DNA of 64,000 bases from Candidatus Devosia phytovorans. Lineage in GTDB: Bacteria; Pseudomonadota; Alphaproteobacteria; Rhizobiales; Devosiaceae. Position 1 is the first letter of the stretch. Every line of letters begins with the position of its first letter. Of this stretch, positions 7,344 to 15,983 are shown in pieces. A model generated the notes under the pieces. It saw only the letters and a program-made list of their open reading frames with translations. It ran no database searches and was not told the DNA's origin. The DNA lies in the NCBI GenBank assembly GCA_029202405.1, contig CP119312.1, forward strand, positions 1,059,001 to 1,123,000, given 5' to 3'. The position numbers were made by a program, and so were the translations under genes.

Positions 7344-8741
7344 TTGAGCAGTCTGAAATTCGGAACCAGCGGATTGCGCGGTCTTGCCGTTGAGCTGGAA
7401 GGGCAGGCGGCCCGGCGCTATACGGCGGCCTTCCTGCGTCATCTGGCCAAGCTGGGGCAGGAAAAGGGCGGGCGCGTCTATCTCGGGCAGGATTTCCGGC
7501 CGTCGAGCCCGGCCATCGTGGCCGACTGCGCGGCGGCGATTGCCGCAGCAGGGCTGGAGCCGGTCGATTGCGGGACACTGCCGACGCCGGCGCTGGCGCT
7601 GCATGCCATGGCTGCGGGCTGTGCCGCGATCATGGTGACGGGCAGCCATATCCCGGCCGATCGCAATGGGCTGAAATTCTACGTGCCGGCCGGCGAAATC
7701 AGCAAGGCGGATGAGGCAGGGATTCTGGCGGCGCTCAATGACGAGAGCGTGCCTGATTTGGCTGGCGCAATTGCCGATGAGGCCGATGCTGCAATGGAGC
7801 GCTATTTCGAGCGTTTTTCGACGCTTTTGCCGGAGGGCGCTTTCGCCGGTCTGCGGATCGGCGTGTTCGAGCATTCGACCGTGGCGCGCGATCTGCTGAC
7901 GCGGATTCTTGGGCACTATGGCGCGGAGACGGTGAGCCTGGGCCGGATCGACGGCTTCGTGCCGATCGATACCGAGGCCTTTGGCGACGCCGTGTTCGAG
8001 CCGCTCAAGGGCTGGATCGATGTGCACAATCTCGATGCCATTGTCTCGGCGGATGGTGATGGCGACCGGCCGTTGCTGATGGATGCGGCGGGCGAATTCG
8101 TGCGCGGTGACGTGCTTGGCCTTCTGACGGCGCGTTATCTTGGCGCGCGGGTGGTGGTGACGCCGGTGACGTCCAATTCGGCGATCGAGCGGACTGGGTC
8201 CTTTGCCGAGGTCGTGCGCACCAAGGTGGGCTCACCCTATGTGGTAGCGGGTATGGAGACGGCGACAGGCTCGACCATCGGCTTTGAGGCCAATGGCGGG
8301 ACCTTCGTGGGCAATGGCGTGAGTGCGACGGGCGAGCCGCTGCCGGCGCTGCCGACGCGCGATGCCGTGCTGCCGCTGCTCTGCGTGCTGGCCCTGGCGG
8401 CGGGCAAGGGTATTGCGGTGAGCGAGCTGGTGCGAAGCCTGCCGCTGCAGCATGCGCTGGCGGATCGGCTGCAGGATGTGCCGAGCGAGAAGAGCGGGGC
8501 GTTTCTGGCGCGGCTGGCGGGTGATGCTGCTTATGCCGAGGCGGTGTTTGTGCCGCACGGGATTGCCGATCTCTCGACCATCGACGGTCTGCAGTTCCGC
8601 ACGACGTCGGGCGACATGGTTCATTTCCGTGCGTCGGGCAATGCGCCGGAATTGCGCTGCTATGTCGAGGGGAGTTCACCCGAGGTGGCAAGGGAGCTGC
8701 TGGCCTGGGGCATGGCGGTGGCGGCGAGGGAAGTCGGGTAG
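7344..8741 (+). CDS. Phosphomannomutase / phosphohexomutase
   Basis: This enzyme moves phosphate between C6 and C1 of a hexose, most likely mannose, to feed GDP-mannose synthesis. The 465-residue product has the phosphoserine loop TGSHIPADRNGLKF (S101), the metal loop DGDGDRPL (D237, D239, D241) and the C-terminal phosphate-binding loop RASGNAPELRCY. I take TTG 7344, which has GGAGAG six bases upstream; a GTG at 7299 would overlap the epimerase. With manC (34742), gmd and fcl it would complete a route to GDP-fucose. Exact substrate (mannose or glucose) cannot be read from sequence alone. Confidence 0.88.
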   Translation: MSSLKFGTSGLRGLAVELEGQAARRYTAAFLRHLAKLGQEKGGRVYLGQDFRPSSPAIVADCAAAIAAAGLEPVDCGTLPTPALALHAMAAGCAAIMVTGSHIPADRNGLKFYVPAGEISKADEAGILAALNDESVPDLAGAIADEADAAMERYFERFSTLLPEGAFAGLRIGVFEHSTVARDLLTRILGHYGAETVSLGRIDGFVPIDTEAFGDAVFEPLKGWIDVHNLDAIVSADGDGDRPLLMDAAGEFVRGDVLGLLTARYLGARVVVTPVTSNSAIERTGSFAEVVRTKVGSPYVVAGMETATGSTIGFEANGGTFVGNGVSATGEPLPALPTRDAVLPLLCVLALAAGKGIAVSELVRSLPLQHALADRLQDVPSEKSGAFLARLAGDAAYAEAVFVPHGIADLSTIDGLQFRTTSGDMVHFRASGNAPELRCYVEGSSPEVARELLAWGMAVAAREVG

Positions 8742-8761
8742 TCGCGAAGACGAGTCTTGGC

Positions 8762-8885
8762 GGGTACCCCCTCCTAGCCTCCCCCTGATAGGGGGAGGGA
8801 CCGACCGGTTTATTTTACTGGATATTGCCCCAAACTCGATCTAATCCCTCCCCCTTTTCAGGGGGAGGTTAGGTGGGGGTACTCT
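8762..8885. repeat. Palindromic intergenic repeat, copy 2
   Basis: This is the second copy of the element at 5705-5827, with the same two hairpins and the same inner loops (GAT left, TTTC right). Its outer arms are exchanged: the left arm here reads CTCCTAGCC, which in copy 1 is the right arm, and the reverse. The spacer has diverged. It sits between the convergent mutase and 8892 genes, where the hairpins could end transcription both ways. Confidence 0.85.
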
Positions 8886-8891
8886 TGCTTC

Positions 8892-10688
8892 TTATTTTGC
8901 CGTCGCGTCGATCGTGACCTTGCCGAGGAGCACGGTCGGGTCGTCTTCGGCCATCATGAAGTCCACCATGCCCAGGCCCGCCGGTTCCCTGGCGGTCATT
9001 TCGATGGTCAGGTTCTTCGCCTTGCCACTGACAAAGCTGCTGACGGCGCCGCCGACCTTCTGGGCTTCTGCTGCGCCGGCCAGGATGCCGATCACCGTGC
9101 CTTCGGCGAGGCCCGCAAAGATCGGGCGCATGGTTTCGGCATTGCTGCCCTGTTCGGCGGCCACGGTCGCCAGGACGAGATCGGAAATGCCTTCGTCCTT
9201 GACCTCGACCTTGAGGTTGGCCAGAGCCATGCCCATGGCCGCCATCATCGACAGATCCTCATCCCAGCTGAACAGGTCTTCGGTGGCGTTGATGATCTTG
9301 CCCGACACGGCGGCGACGCCGAGGTCGACACCCGATACCGAGAATTGGTCGATGGTGATCGTGTCTTCCGCCTCACTCCAGGAGGCATCGACGACAAAGC
9401 CGGCATCGATGGTGGTGAGGCCCAGGTCGATCAGCTGCTGCAGCTGCGGATCACCGGAATCCTGGGGCAGGTCGACGACGATCTTGCTGGCCGAAGTGTT
9501 GAGGTCGGTCGGGATGCCGTTGAAGTAGTTGCCGAGCGTCAGGTCATAGGCGCCGATGGCGACATTGATGCGCTCGCCGTCGGTCTCCATATCCGGAATG
9601 TCGATCACCAGGTCGCTGAGCGAGAATCCGGTGAAGGCGGGCACCAGCTGCTGGGCATTGGCGGTGAGCCAGGCCTCGTCAATGCCTTCGGGTGCTCCGA
9701 GCACGGCGGCGATCGGGCCGCTCAGGTCCATTTCCTTGATGGTGGCATTGGCCAGCGTGATGAGGCCATCGCCTTCGACGGCGATATTGAAGCCGTCCAT
9801 GGAAATGGCGGGATAGACGCCCGGGCGCATGCCGTCCATCGACATGCTGGCGATGGAGAAGCTCAGCGGCTTGTCATCGGAATCGAGGCCCTCGCAGGAG
9901 AAGCCGTCGAAGGTGATCGGGGCGCTCTCGAAGGCGGTGAAGAAGTCGGCATACATGCGCAGCAGGTCGCCGATCTGCTTGGGTGACGGGTCGTTGCCGT
10001 CTTCAAGCGTTTCCACCAGCGCGAAGATTTCGACGAAGCTGGTCTTGAGCGGACGGGCCTTGAGCTCGGGAGCGGTCATGCTGCCCATGGTGCAGCTGAC
10101 GTCATCGGCCTCGAAGGTGCCGCCCTCGAAGACGAAATCGGAATAGATGGTCTGAAGCTCAGTGCTGTCGTCGGCAGTCACCAGGCCATACATGCCCAGG
10201 AGGGCCGCAATATCGACATTGGCGGCGGACATGGAGCCATAGTCGCCACTGCCATCCTCGCCGGCGTCGAGGGTCGTGCTGGCCAGCGAGAAGCTGGCGG
10301 CAGCGCCATCGGTCACGTCGCTGAGGACGATGTCGGAGAAGGTAACCACGCCGCTTTTGGTGTCGCCGTCGGTCGTCGTGGTGATCGAGAGGGTGATCTC
10401 GGGAATGGTGATGCTGGTCGCGGTCAGGCCTGCCAGAGCGTCGGCATTTTCCACCAGGGCGCCGCTGAAGATGGCACGGATGATCTCGTCATCGACATTG
10501 GAATCAACGGAATCGATCTCGGGGATCTCGACGTCGTATGTCGTTGATGTCTCGGAGGCGCTCGATTGGGTGGTGCCCTTGTCCTTGACCTTCTGGGCCC
10601 AGGCCGCCTGGGCGGGCAGGGCCACGCTCAAGAGACAGGCGGTGGCGAGAAGGCTCAGGCGCTTACCCAGACTGGTGTTGATCACCAT
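8892..10688 (-). CDS. Large acidic exported protein of unknown function
   Basis: This 598-residue protein starts at ATG 10688 after CGGAGAAACCACC, and has a clear signal peptide ending near AQAAWAQ. The mature part is strongly acidic and built of alternating beta strands (for example SITIPEITLSITTT and DLVIDIPDMETDG), with only two cysteines far apart. It has no membrane segment or sorting signal. The pattern resembles the long beta-sheet periplasmic proteins of the AsmA/YdgA type, but no motif proves this. It follows the next gene (10796-11788) on the same strand after about 107 bases. Confidence 0.7.
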   Translation of the reverse strand: MVINTSLGKRLSLLATACLLSVALPAQAAWAQKVKDKGTTQSSASETSTTYDVEIPEIDSVDSNVDDEIIRAIFSGALVENADALAGLTATSITIPEITLSITTTTDGDTKSGVVTFSDIVLSDVTDGAAASFSLASTTLDAGEDGSGDYGSMSAANVDIAALLGMYGLVTADDSTELQTIYSDFVFEGGTFEADDVSCTMGSMTAPELKARPLKTSFVEIFALVETLEDGNDPSPKQIGDLLRMYADFFTAFESAPITFDGFSCEGLDSDDKPLSFSIASMSMDGMRPGVYPAISMDGFNIAVEGDGLITLANATIKEMDLSGPIAAVLGAPEGIDEAWLTANAQQLVPAFTGFSLSDLVIDIPDMETDGERINVAIGAYDLTLGNYFNGIPTDLNTSASKIVVDLPQDSGDPQLQQLIDLGLTTIDAGFVVDASWSEAEDTITIDQFSVSGVDLGVAAVSGKIINATEDLFSWDEDLSMMAAMGMALANLKVEVKDEGISDLVLATVAAEQGSNAETMRPIFAGLAEGTVIGILAGAAEAQKVGGAVSSFVSGKAKNLTIEMTAREPAGLGMVDFMMAEDDPTVLLGKVTIDATAK

Positions 10689-10795
10689 GGTGGTTTCTCC
10701 GCTGTTGGTCGTCGGCAATGTTAGTCCATGGCTGCAATGCTTCAATAGCCAAAGACATCAAGTGATCCGGCAAGGATAGGTCGTCTTTATGACGG

Positions 10796-11788
10796 TCAAT
10801 AAACTGTTGTCAGAACTTCGATTTCGCGCAAGGCGCCAGGCTGGACCTGGAATTCGCGATTGAACACCTGGCTGCCCTGTTTGGCGAGGACGAGATAGTC
10901 ACCTTCAGAAAGGACCGTCGAGGGAAAGGCGCTGAGTTCGGCAAAGACGGTGGCGCCGTCGGCGGTCTTGACCGTCCATTCGACGTCGGCAATGGCTTCG
11001 CCGCCGGCCTCGGACACCAGCTTGAAGGCGACCTGGCTGGCGTGGTGGTAGAGCGTGGCATCGGTCAGCTGTCCAGCCTCGACACGCAGGTCGGCGCGGA
11101 CCACGGCATTGATGACGCCGAAGCGCGAAACGATGTGATAGGTGCCGGCATTGAGCGTGACGATCTCGTTGGCGCTGAGGTTTTCGGCCACCATGGCGCG
11201 GTCGTTTTCCTCGCCGGCAGTGTAGATGTCGAATTTGAGCAGATCGGGCGGGATCGAGACGTCGCCGGTGACGGCAGAATTGAGCCGCAGCGCGCCGGCG
11301 TCGAGGACGAAGGTCTTCTCGTTCTGGCCGGGAACGACGGAGAGTGGTTCGCTGGTCTGGGCGCGGCCATAGGCAACGTGGACCATATATTCGCCGGGCG
11401 GGAGTTCGAGTTCGGGCTCGCCCTCCTCGGACTTGGCCGCCAGCGCCAGTTCACCCGAGGCATCTGGCTGGGTGTCGAAAATGCGCCAGACCAGGCCATC
11501 GGGAATGGTCGTGCCGTCCTCGGTGATACGGGCATTGAGCTGTACCGGTTGCGGGGCCGAGGTGATGGCGGTGATGGCCTCGGTGGCAGGGGTTTGCGAT
11601 GGCTGCTCGGCTTGCGGTGGCGTTGCGGGCAAGCTCGCCGGGTCGGGACGCGGACGGGGCAGGGGCGGCAGGTCCGCAGCGGCTTCACCGCCAGTTTCCT
11701 GGGCAGTCGCGACTGTGGCAAAGGGGACAAGGGCAGGCGTTACGGATGCCAGTGCGAGCAGAATAGTCAGGAGTGGTCGCAGGCGCAT
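10796..11788 (-). CDS. Exported beta-rich protein with proline-rich linker, unknown function
   Basis: This 330-residue protein has a signal peptide (about 1-29, ending ATVATAQ). A low-complexity linker rich in Pro, Gln and Thr follows (PPLPRPRPDPAS), to about residue 75. Then come repeated beta modules of about 80 residues (GEYMVHVAYGR, GTYHIVSRFGV, GDYLVLAKQGS), each resembling a carboxypeptidase-regulatory or PEGA-like surface fold. A periplasmic or envelope-anchored role is inferred. It is the first gene of a possible pair with 8892-10688 and is divergent from the nitroreductase. Confidence 0.7.
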   Translation of the reverse strand: MRLRPLLTILLALASVTPALVPFATVATAQETGGEAAADLPPLPRPRPDPASLPATPPQAEQPSQTPATEAITAITSAPQPVQLNARITEDGTTIPDGLVWRIFDTQPDASGELALAAKSEEGEPELELPPGEYMVHVAYGRAQTSEPLSVVPGQNEKTFVLDAGALRLNSAVTGDVSIPPDLLKFDIYTAGEENDRAMVAENLSANEIVTLNAGTYHIVSRFGVINAVVRADLRVEAGQLTDATLYHHASQVAFKLVSEAGGEAIADVEWTVKTADGATVFAELSAFPSTVLSEGDYLVLAKQGSQVFNREFQVQPGALREIEVLTTVY

Positions 11789-11968
11789 CTGATCTCCGGT
11801 CGGCAGCTATTGAATCGGTTTGCCGTGGTAGGCGGTGATTGGGGAAAAGCTGTGTCACAGACCCGCCGCGATGAAAACAGCGCAGATGGCCGATGTCCTG
11901 ATTTTGTTCGCGCTTCTGGTGTCGCAGGGCGCTTGGGGCTAATGCTCACGCATGAATGGAGACTCGCA

Positions 11969-12547
11969 ATGTCCACAAATCAAGCTGTCCGTGACTACCT
12001 GCTGACCCGCCGCTCCGTCGGCATGGCGTTCCTCAAGGAACCCGGGCCCGATGCAGGACAGCTCGAGGACATGCTGACCATTGCGACGCGCGTGCCCGAC
12101 CATGGCAAGATCGCGCCGTGGCGGCTGGTGCTGATCGAGGGCGAGGACCGGGTCAGGGCGGGCGAACAGCTGGCCGCGATCTACAAGGCGCAAAATCCAG
12201 GAGCGGACGAGGCGAGTGTCGAGATCGAGCGCGGGCGCTTTCTGCCGGCGCCGCTGACGGTGGTGGTGATTTCATCGCCCAAGGATCATCCGAAGGTGCC
12301 CGCATTCGAGCAGCTGCTGTCGGCGGGCAATGTGGCGTTCAACCTGGTGCATGCCGCCCATGCCCTGGGCTTTGCGGCGAGCTGGGTGACGCGGTGGTAT
12401 GCCTTCGATGACCAGGCGGGCGCCATGCTGGGCGTGCGGGACGGCGAGCGCATCGTGGGCATTGTGCATATCGGTACGCCGAGCATGACGATGGACGATC
12501 GGCCGCGGCCGGCGCTGGGCGATGTGGTCAGTCGGTGGGGTGCGTAA
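11969..12547 (+). CDS. Nitroreductase family protein
   Basis: This 192-residue FMN-dependent oxidoreductase resembles the short YdjA-type nitroreductases. The FMN-phosphate site is LLTRRSVG near the N-terminus, followed by ATRVPDHGKIAPWR and, in the second half, AAHALGFAASWVTRW with GERIVGIVHIGTP. It reduces nitro or quinone-like compounds with NAD(P)H; the natural substrate is unknown. The ATG at 11969 has TGGAGA upstream. An in-frame ATG at 11943 is less likely because it lacks one. Confidence 0.9.
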   Translation: MSTNQAVRDYLLTRRSVGMAFLKEPGPDAGQLEDMLTIATRVPDHGKIAPWRLVLIEGEDRVRAGEQLAAIYKAQNPGADEASVEIERGRFLPAPLTVVVISSPKDHPKVPAFEQLLSAGNVAFNLVHAAHALGFAASWVTRWYAFDDQAGAMLGVRDGERIVGIVHIGTPSMTMDDRPRPALGDVVSRWGA

Positions 12548-12564
12548 CGCCTTGGCAATGATGG

Positions 12565-12580
12565 TTAACGAGCGGTTAAC
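12565..12580. promoter_or_regulatory. CtrA-type box (TTAA-N7-TTAAC)
   Basis: TTAA-CGAGCGG-TTAAC matches the CtrA consensus of alphaproteobacteria without mismatch, 54 bases upstream of the transglycosylase ATG at 12634. CtrA is the cell-cycle response regulator that drives many flagellar, pilus and division genes. Occupancy is an inference. Confidence 0.55.
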
Positions 12581-12633
12581 TCCTCCGATGCTTTAATGAC
12601 GGCTCACGCGATTCTGCACGGGTTTGCCTTCTG

Positions 12634-13434
12634 ATGGGCGTTCAGCCAATTTCGGTTCCACAAAGCCTGGCCTATGTGCTGACGGCCGCCGGCGACCGCA
12701 ATGGCGTGGATTTCGACTATCTGCTGCAGACGGCCATGCGCGAGAGCAGCCTCAATCCGCAGGCCAAGGCCTCTACGTCGTCGGCTACAGGGCTGTTCCA
12801 GTTCATCGAGAGCACCTGGCTGCAGGTGCTCAAGGAGGAGGGTCCGCGGCTGGGCTATGGCGATATCGCGGCCCAGATTTCGCGGACTTCGGGCGGGGAT
12901 TATACGGTCAGCGATCCGCAGGTTAAGGCGCAGATCCTCGAGATGCGCAAGGATCCGCAGATGGCGGCGGACCTGGCGGCGGCTTTCACCAAGTCGAACG
13001 GCGACTACCTGACACAGCGCTTCGGCCGGCAGCCGAGCGCGGGCGAGCTCTATATTGCGCATTTCCTCGGCGCGCAGGGGGCGGAACGCATGTTCAATGC
13101 TGGGCTGCAGGACCCGGACCAGATCGCGGCGAACCTTTTTCCCAAGCAGGCATCGGCCAACCGCGCAATCTTTTACGCCGATGGACAGCCGCGCACGATC
13201 CGCGATGTCTATCGCGTGCTGGTGGCCAAGCATGAGGGTGGCAGCGGCATGAATGCCAATTTCGCCGTGCAGCAGATGGCCGGGCAGCCCGCTGCGCCGG
13301 TGCCCGATCCGATCCCGTCGCGCTTTTCGCCGGACAACATGTCCTTCACCGGCCTGTTCAAGACGGAAGAGGATGTGCCGGCGACGACGACCAGTGATGG
13401 CGGCGGTTTCTTCACGCAATTATACGCGCAATAG
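12634..13434 (+). CDS. Lytic transglycosylase (SLT domain) protein
   Basis: This 266-residue protein has a goose-lysozyme-like SLT fold in its N-terminal half. The catalytic glutamate is in AMRESSLNPQAKA, followed by SSATGLFQFIESTW. It would cut the glycan strand of peptidoglycan. No signal peptide is visible, as in flagellum- or secretion-linked alphaproteobacterial enzymes that are exported by other routes. A middle region with FGRQPSAGELYIAHFLG is conserved in this family. The C-terminal 70 residues are low in complexity. The upstream CtrA box suggests cell-cycle-timed expression. Confidence 0.88.
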   Translation: MGVQPISVPQSLAYVLTAAGDRNGVDFDYLLQTAMRESSLNPQAKASTSSATGLFQFIESTWLQVLKEEGPRLGYGDIAAQISRTSGGDYTVSDPQVKAQILEMRKDPQMAADLAAAFTKSNGDYLTQRFGRQPSAGELYIAHFLGAQGAERMFNAGLQDPDQIAANLFPKQASANRAIFYADGQPRTIRDVYRVLVAKHEGGSGMNANFAVQQMAGQPAAPVPDPIPSRFSPDNMSFTGLFKTEEDVPATTTSDGGGFFTQLYAQ

Positions 13435-13559
13435 GGCTGGGAGGCGGAGCGTCCGCGTTATCAAAAATGCAACCAATCCAGTTAGGGCGGTCTTTAGAAG
13501 GCAGAGTGTTTATTTGTGGTGTTGAGTGGCCTTTGCCCTCACGCATGAGGAGGGCGTCG

Positions 13560-13715
13560 ATGCGCCGTTCAACAACGACTGTACAGGCTGTTGCTGCACC
13601 ATCCATTCCGCGGGGCTGGATCCTGATCGCCGCCGCCATCGCGAGCTGGATGCTGGTAGTCGCGGTGTTTGCCGCAACCACGCAATTGTTCGGCTTGGTC
13701 GCCTCCGGCTTCTAA
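13560..13715 (+). CDS. Small single-pass membrane protein, unknown
   Basis: This 51-residue protein starts at ATG 13560, preceded by a perfect AGGAGG with six-base spacing. The first 19 residues are polar and basic (MRRSTTTVQ). One hydrophobic helix follows (WILIAAAIASWMLVVAVFAA), ending with a short periplasmic tail. It matches no family I know. The strong ribosome-binding site is the main support. Confidence 0.6.
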   Translation: MRRSTTTVQAVAAPSIPRGWILIAAAIASWMLVVAVFAATTQLFGLVASGF

Positions 13716-13783
13716 GGCGTTTCAGCTTCGCTGGATCCCGGCGCGCTCGGCGCAAAGCGTTGCCACACGGCAATATCTTATGG

Positions 13784-13798
13784 TGAACCGTTCCTTAA
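13784..13798. promoter_or_regulatory. Degenerate CtrA-like site upstream of the DUF2336 gene
   Basis: TGAA-CCGTTCC-TTAA keeps the spacing and one full half-site of the CtrA box, 45 bases before ATG 13843. One mismatch in the left half makes this a weak candidate. Confidence 0.25.
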
Positions 13799-13842
13799 AC
13801 CTTCATCCCTAGGGTGGACTTCGCAGGTGTGCGGAGTTTGGA

Positions 13843-15051
13843 ATGGTTGCGTATCAAGAGTTTGTATCGCTGTCCCAATCGCAGGTGAGCGAGGATCGCG
13901 GTAGCGCGGCTCATCTTTCAGCCCATGCCTATCTCAATCATGTCGGTCCCGCCGATGAACACGCCGCGCTCTATGCGGCGCTGATCGGCTTTCTCGATGA
14001 TCCGTCGGTGAAGGTGCGTGCGGCACTGGCGTACGGGCTGCTGCATTCCAACGAGGCGCCGCGGCCGATCATGCTGGCGCTGCTGCATGACAGCGCGATC
14101 ATTTCGCGCGCGGTGATCCAGTATTCGCCGGTGCTGATCGATGCCGACCTGATCGGATTGATCAAGACACTCGATCTTTCCATGCTGGTTGCAGTCAGCC
14201 AGCGCGTGCAGCTGAGCCCGCGCCTGGCGGGCGCCATCATTGCGCGCGAGCAAGGGCAGGTGACGTTGCGCCTGCTGCGCCGGCACGAAATTGCGCTGGG
14301 CGATGCGCTGCTGACCCAGTTGACTGTTTCATTGGCCGACGATGCCGAAATGCGGGGTGCCCTGCTGGCGCGGCGGGATCTGCCGGCGGCGGCCCGACTG
14401 CTGCTGGTGCAAAAGGTGACCGAGGCGCTGCGTGGCGCCCGGATCGTCAAGGGCGCACTGGCTGGCGACCGGCTCGATCGCATCCTGCGTGACAGCGGCG
14501 ATACGGCGCTGACCTCGATTGGCGAACGCGAGGCGGTGCAGGCCAAGCCGGGCTATGTTTCCGAGCTGATCGTCACCGACCGGGTCAATACGCGCGTGCT
14601 GCTGCATGCGGTGGTGACCGGGCATGTAATGTTTTTTGCCGATTGCCTGGCCGAGCTGGCGCAGGCGCCGCGGGCCAAGGTGTTTTCGCTGCTCGAAAGC
14701 GGCAGCCGGCCGGCGCTGAATGCCCTGCTGGTGCGGTGCGGGCTGGGCGAGGGCGTGCGGAACCTGGTGGCGCGGCTGGTGCTCTATGCGCGATCCAGCG
14801 ATCTGGCCGACGATGCCGGGGCGCGCCACTATGTGGTCACGGCGCTGACAGAAGAGCTGATCGCCGAGCATGACGGCGTCATCCCTGAGGAACTGGAAGA
14901 GGCTTTCGCCTATCTCAGCGAGCAGAATATCCTGCTTGCCCGCAAGGCGGCACGCGGTGTCATGGCTGCATTTGCTCTGGACGCATCGGCCAATATGCCC
15001 GCCCTGCCGGGCGACCGCATCGAGCCCAGGCTGTCACTGCCTGCGGCCTAG
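13843..15051 (+). CDS. DUF2336 domain-containing protein
   Basis: This 402-residue cytoplasmic protein has the helical, HEAT-like layout of the alphaproteobacterial DUF2336 family. Early repeats read DDPSVKVRAALAYGLLHS and HDSAIISRAVIQYSPVL; a central HAVVTGHVMFFADCLAELA is also typical. The function of the family is not established. The gene converges on nadK, and the gap between them holds a strong palindrome (15078-15100). Confidence 0.82.
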   Translation: MVAYQEFVSLSQSQVSEDRGSAAHLSAHAYLNHVGPADEHAALYAALIGFLDDPSVKVRAALAYGLLHSNEAPRPIMLALLHDSAIISRAVIQYSPVLIDADLIGLIKTLDLSMLVAVSQRVQLSPRLAGAIIAREQGQVTLRLLRRHEIALGDALLTQLTVSLADDAEMRGALLARRDLPAAARLLLVQKVTEALRGARIVKGALAGDRLDRILRDSGDTALTSIGEREAVQAKPGYVSELIVTDRVNTRVLLHAVVTGHVMFFADCLAELAQAPRAKVFSLLESGSRPALNALLVRCGLGEGVRNLVARLVLYARSSDLADDAGARHYVVTALTEELIAEHDGVIPEELEEAFAYLSEQNILLARKAARGVMAAFALDASANMPALPGDRIEPRLSLPAA

Positions 15052-15077
15052 ATCTTTGTCGGTCGCGCTTTCGAACC

Positions 15078-15100
15078 GCAAAAGTGGTATCCACTTTTGC
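15078..15100. repeat. Rhizobial-type intergenic palindrome
   Basis: GCAAAAGTGG-TAT-CCACTTTTGC is a perfect 10-bp inverted repeat, flanked by CGAACC and TGAAAACGCTCTAG. From memory, near-identical palindromes recur between genes in many Hyphomicrobiales genomes. It lies between two convergent genes, with T-runs on both strands, so it could serve as a bidirectional terminator. Confidence 0.7.
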
Positions 15101-15110
15101 TGAAAACGCT

Positions 15111-15887
15111 CTAGAACTTGAACTGCTCTGTGAGGACGCGCTCTTCGAGGCTCGTGCCGGGATCGAAGAGCAGCGTCACGCCATGGGTACGGTCTTCGGT
15201 GACCGTGACTTCCAGCACATTTTGCAGCTCGACATTGTCGGCGACGGCGCTGACCGGGCGCTTTGCTGCCTCGCGGGTGATGAATTTCACCTCGGCTCGG
15301 TTCGAGAGAATGGCGCCGCGCCAGCGGCGGGGGCGGAAGGGCGAGATGGGCGTGAGGGCCAGAAGTTCGGCCTCGATCGGAATGATCGGGCCGTGGGCCG
15401 AAAGATTATAGGCGGTCGAGCCGGCGGGAGTGGATAGCAGCACGCCGTCGCAGATCAACTCGTCGAGGCGCGTCTCGCCATCGACGATGATCTGGATCTT
15501 GGCTGCCTGATAGGTTGAGCGAAAGAGCGAGACTTCGTTGAGCGCCAGTGCGGTCTGGGTCTTGCCGGAGGTGTCGAGCACGGTCATCGATAGCGGGAAG
15601 ATGCGCGTGGGTTGGGCGGCAGCAAGGCGCTGGTCGAGGTCGTGTTCGGAAAAGCCGTTCATCATGAAGCCGACCGAGCCAAAATTCATCCCGTAGACGG
15701 CGATGTCGCGTCGCATGGTGCGGTGCAGGGTCTGCAGCATCAGGCCATCGCCGCCGAGGGCCACGACCACAGTGGCATCCTCCAGCCTGTGATCGCCATA
15801 GCGCGCCTGCAGGCGCGCCGCAGCGGTATCGGCTTCGGGCGTGCCATTGGTCACAAAGGAGATTCGGTCGGTAGTCGATTGGGACAC
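15111..15887 (-). CDS. nadK: NAD kinase
   Basis: NadK phosphorylates NAD to NADP. The 258-residue product has the GGDG motif in VVALGGDGLMLQTLH, the downstream GFMMNGFSE and LALNEVSLFRS, and the substrate loop ICDGVLLSTPAGSTAYNLSA. Length and motif order are those of the short proteobacterial enzymes. It is monocistronic, converging on the DUF2336 gene. Confidence 0.96.
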   Translation of the reverse strand: MSQSTTDRISFVTNGTPEADTAAARLQARYGDHRLEDATVVVALGGDGLMLQTLHRTMRRDIAVYGMNFGSVGFMMNGFSEHDLDQRLAAAQPTRIFPLSMTVLDTSGKTQTALALNEVSLFRSTYQAAKIQIIVDGETRLDELICDGVLLSTPAGSTAYNLSAHGPIIPIEAELLALTPISPFRPRRWRGAILSNRAEVKFITREAAKRPVSAVADNVELQNVLEVTVTEDRTHGVTLLFDPGTSLEERVLTEQFKF

Positions 15888-15983
15888 AAGCCGGTCTCCG
15901 GTAGCAGTCGTGTCTGACTAGCATGCGCCGCGGGCGGGTGCCAGCAGTGCCGGAGGTGTGCCTGATCGGGAGATGGATTGGGC

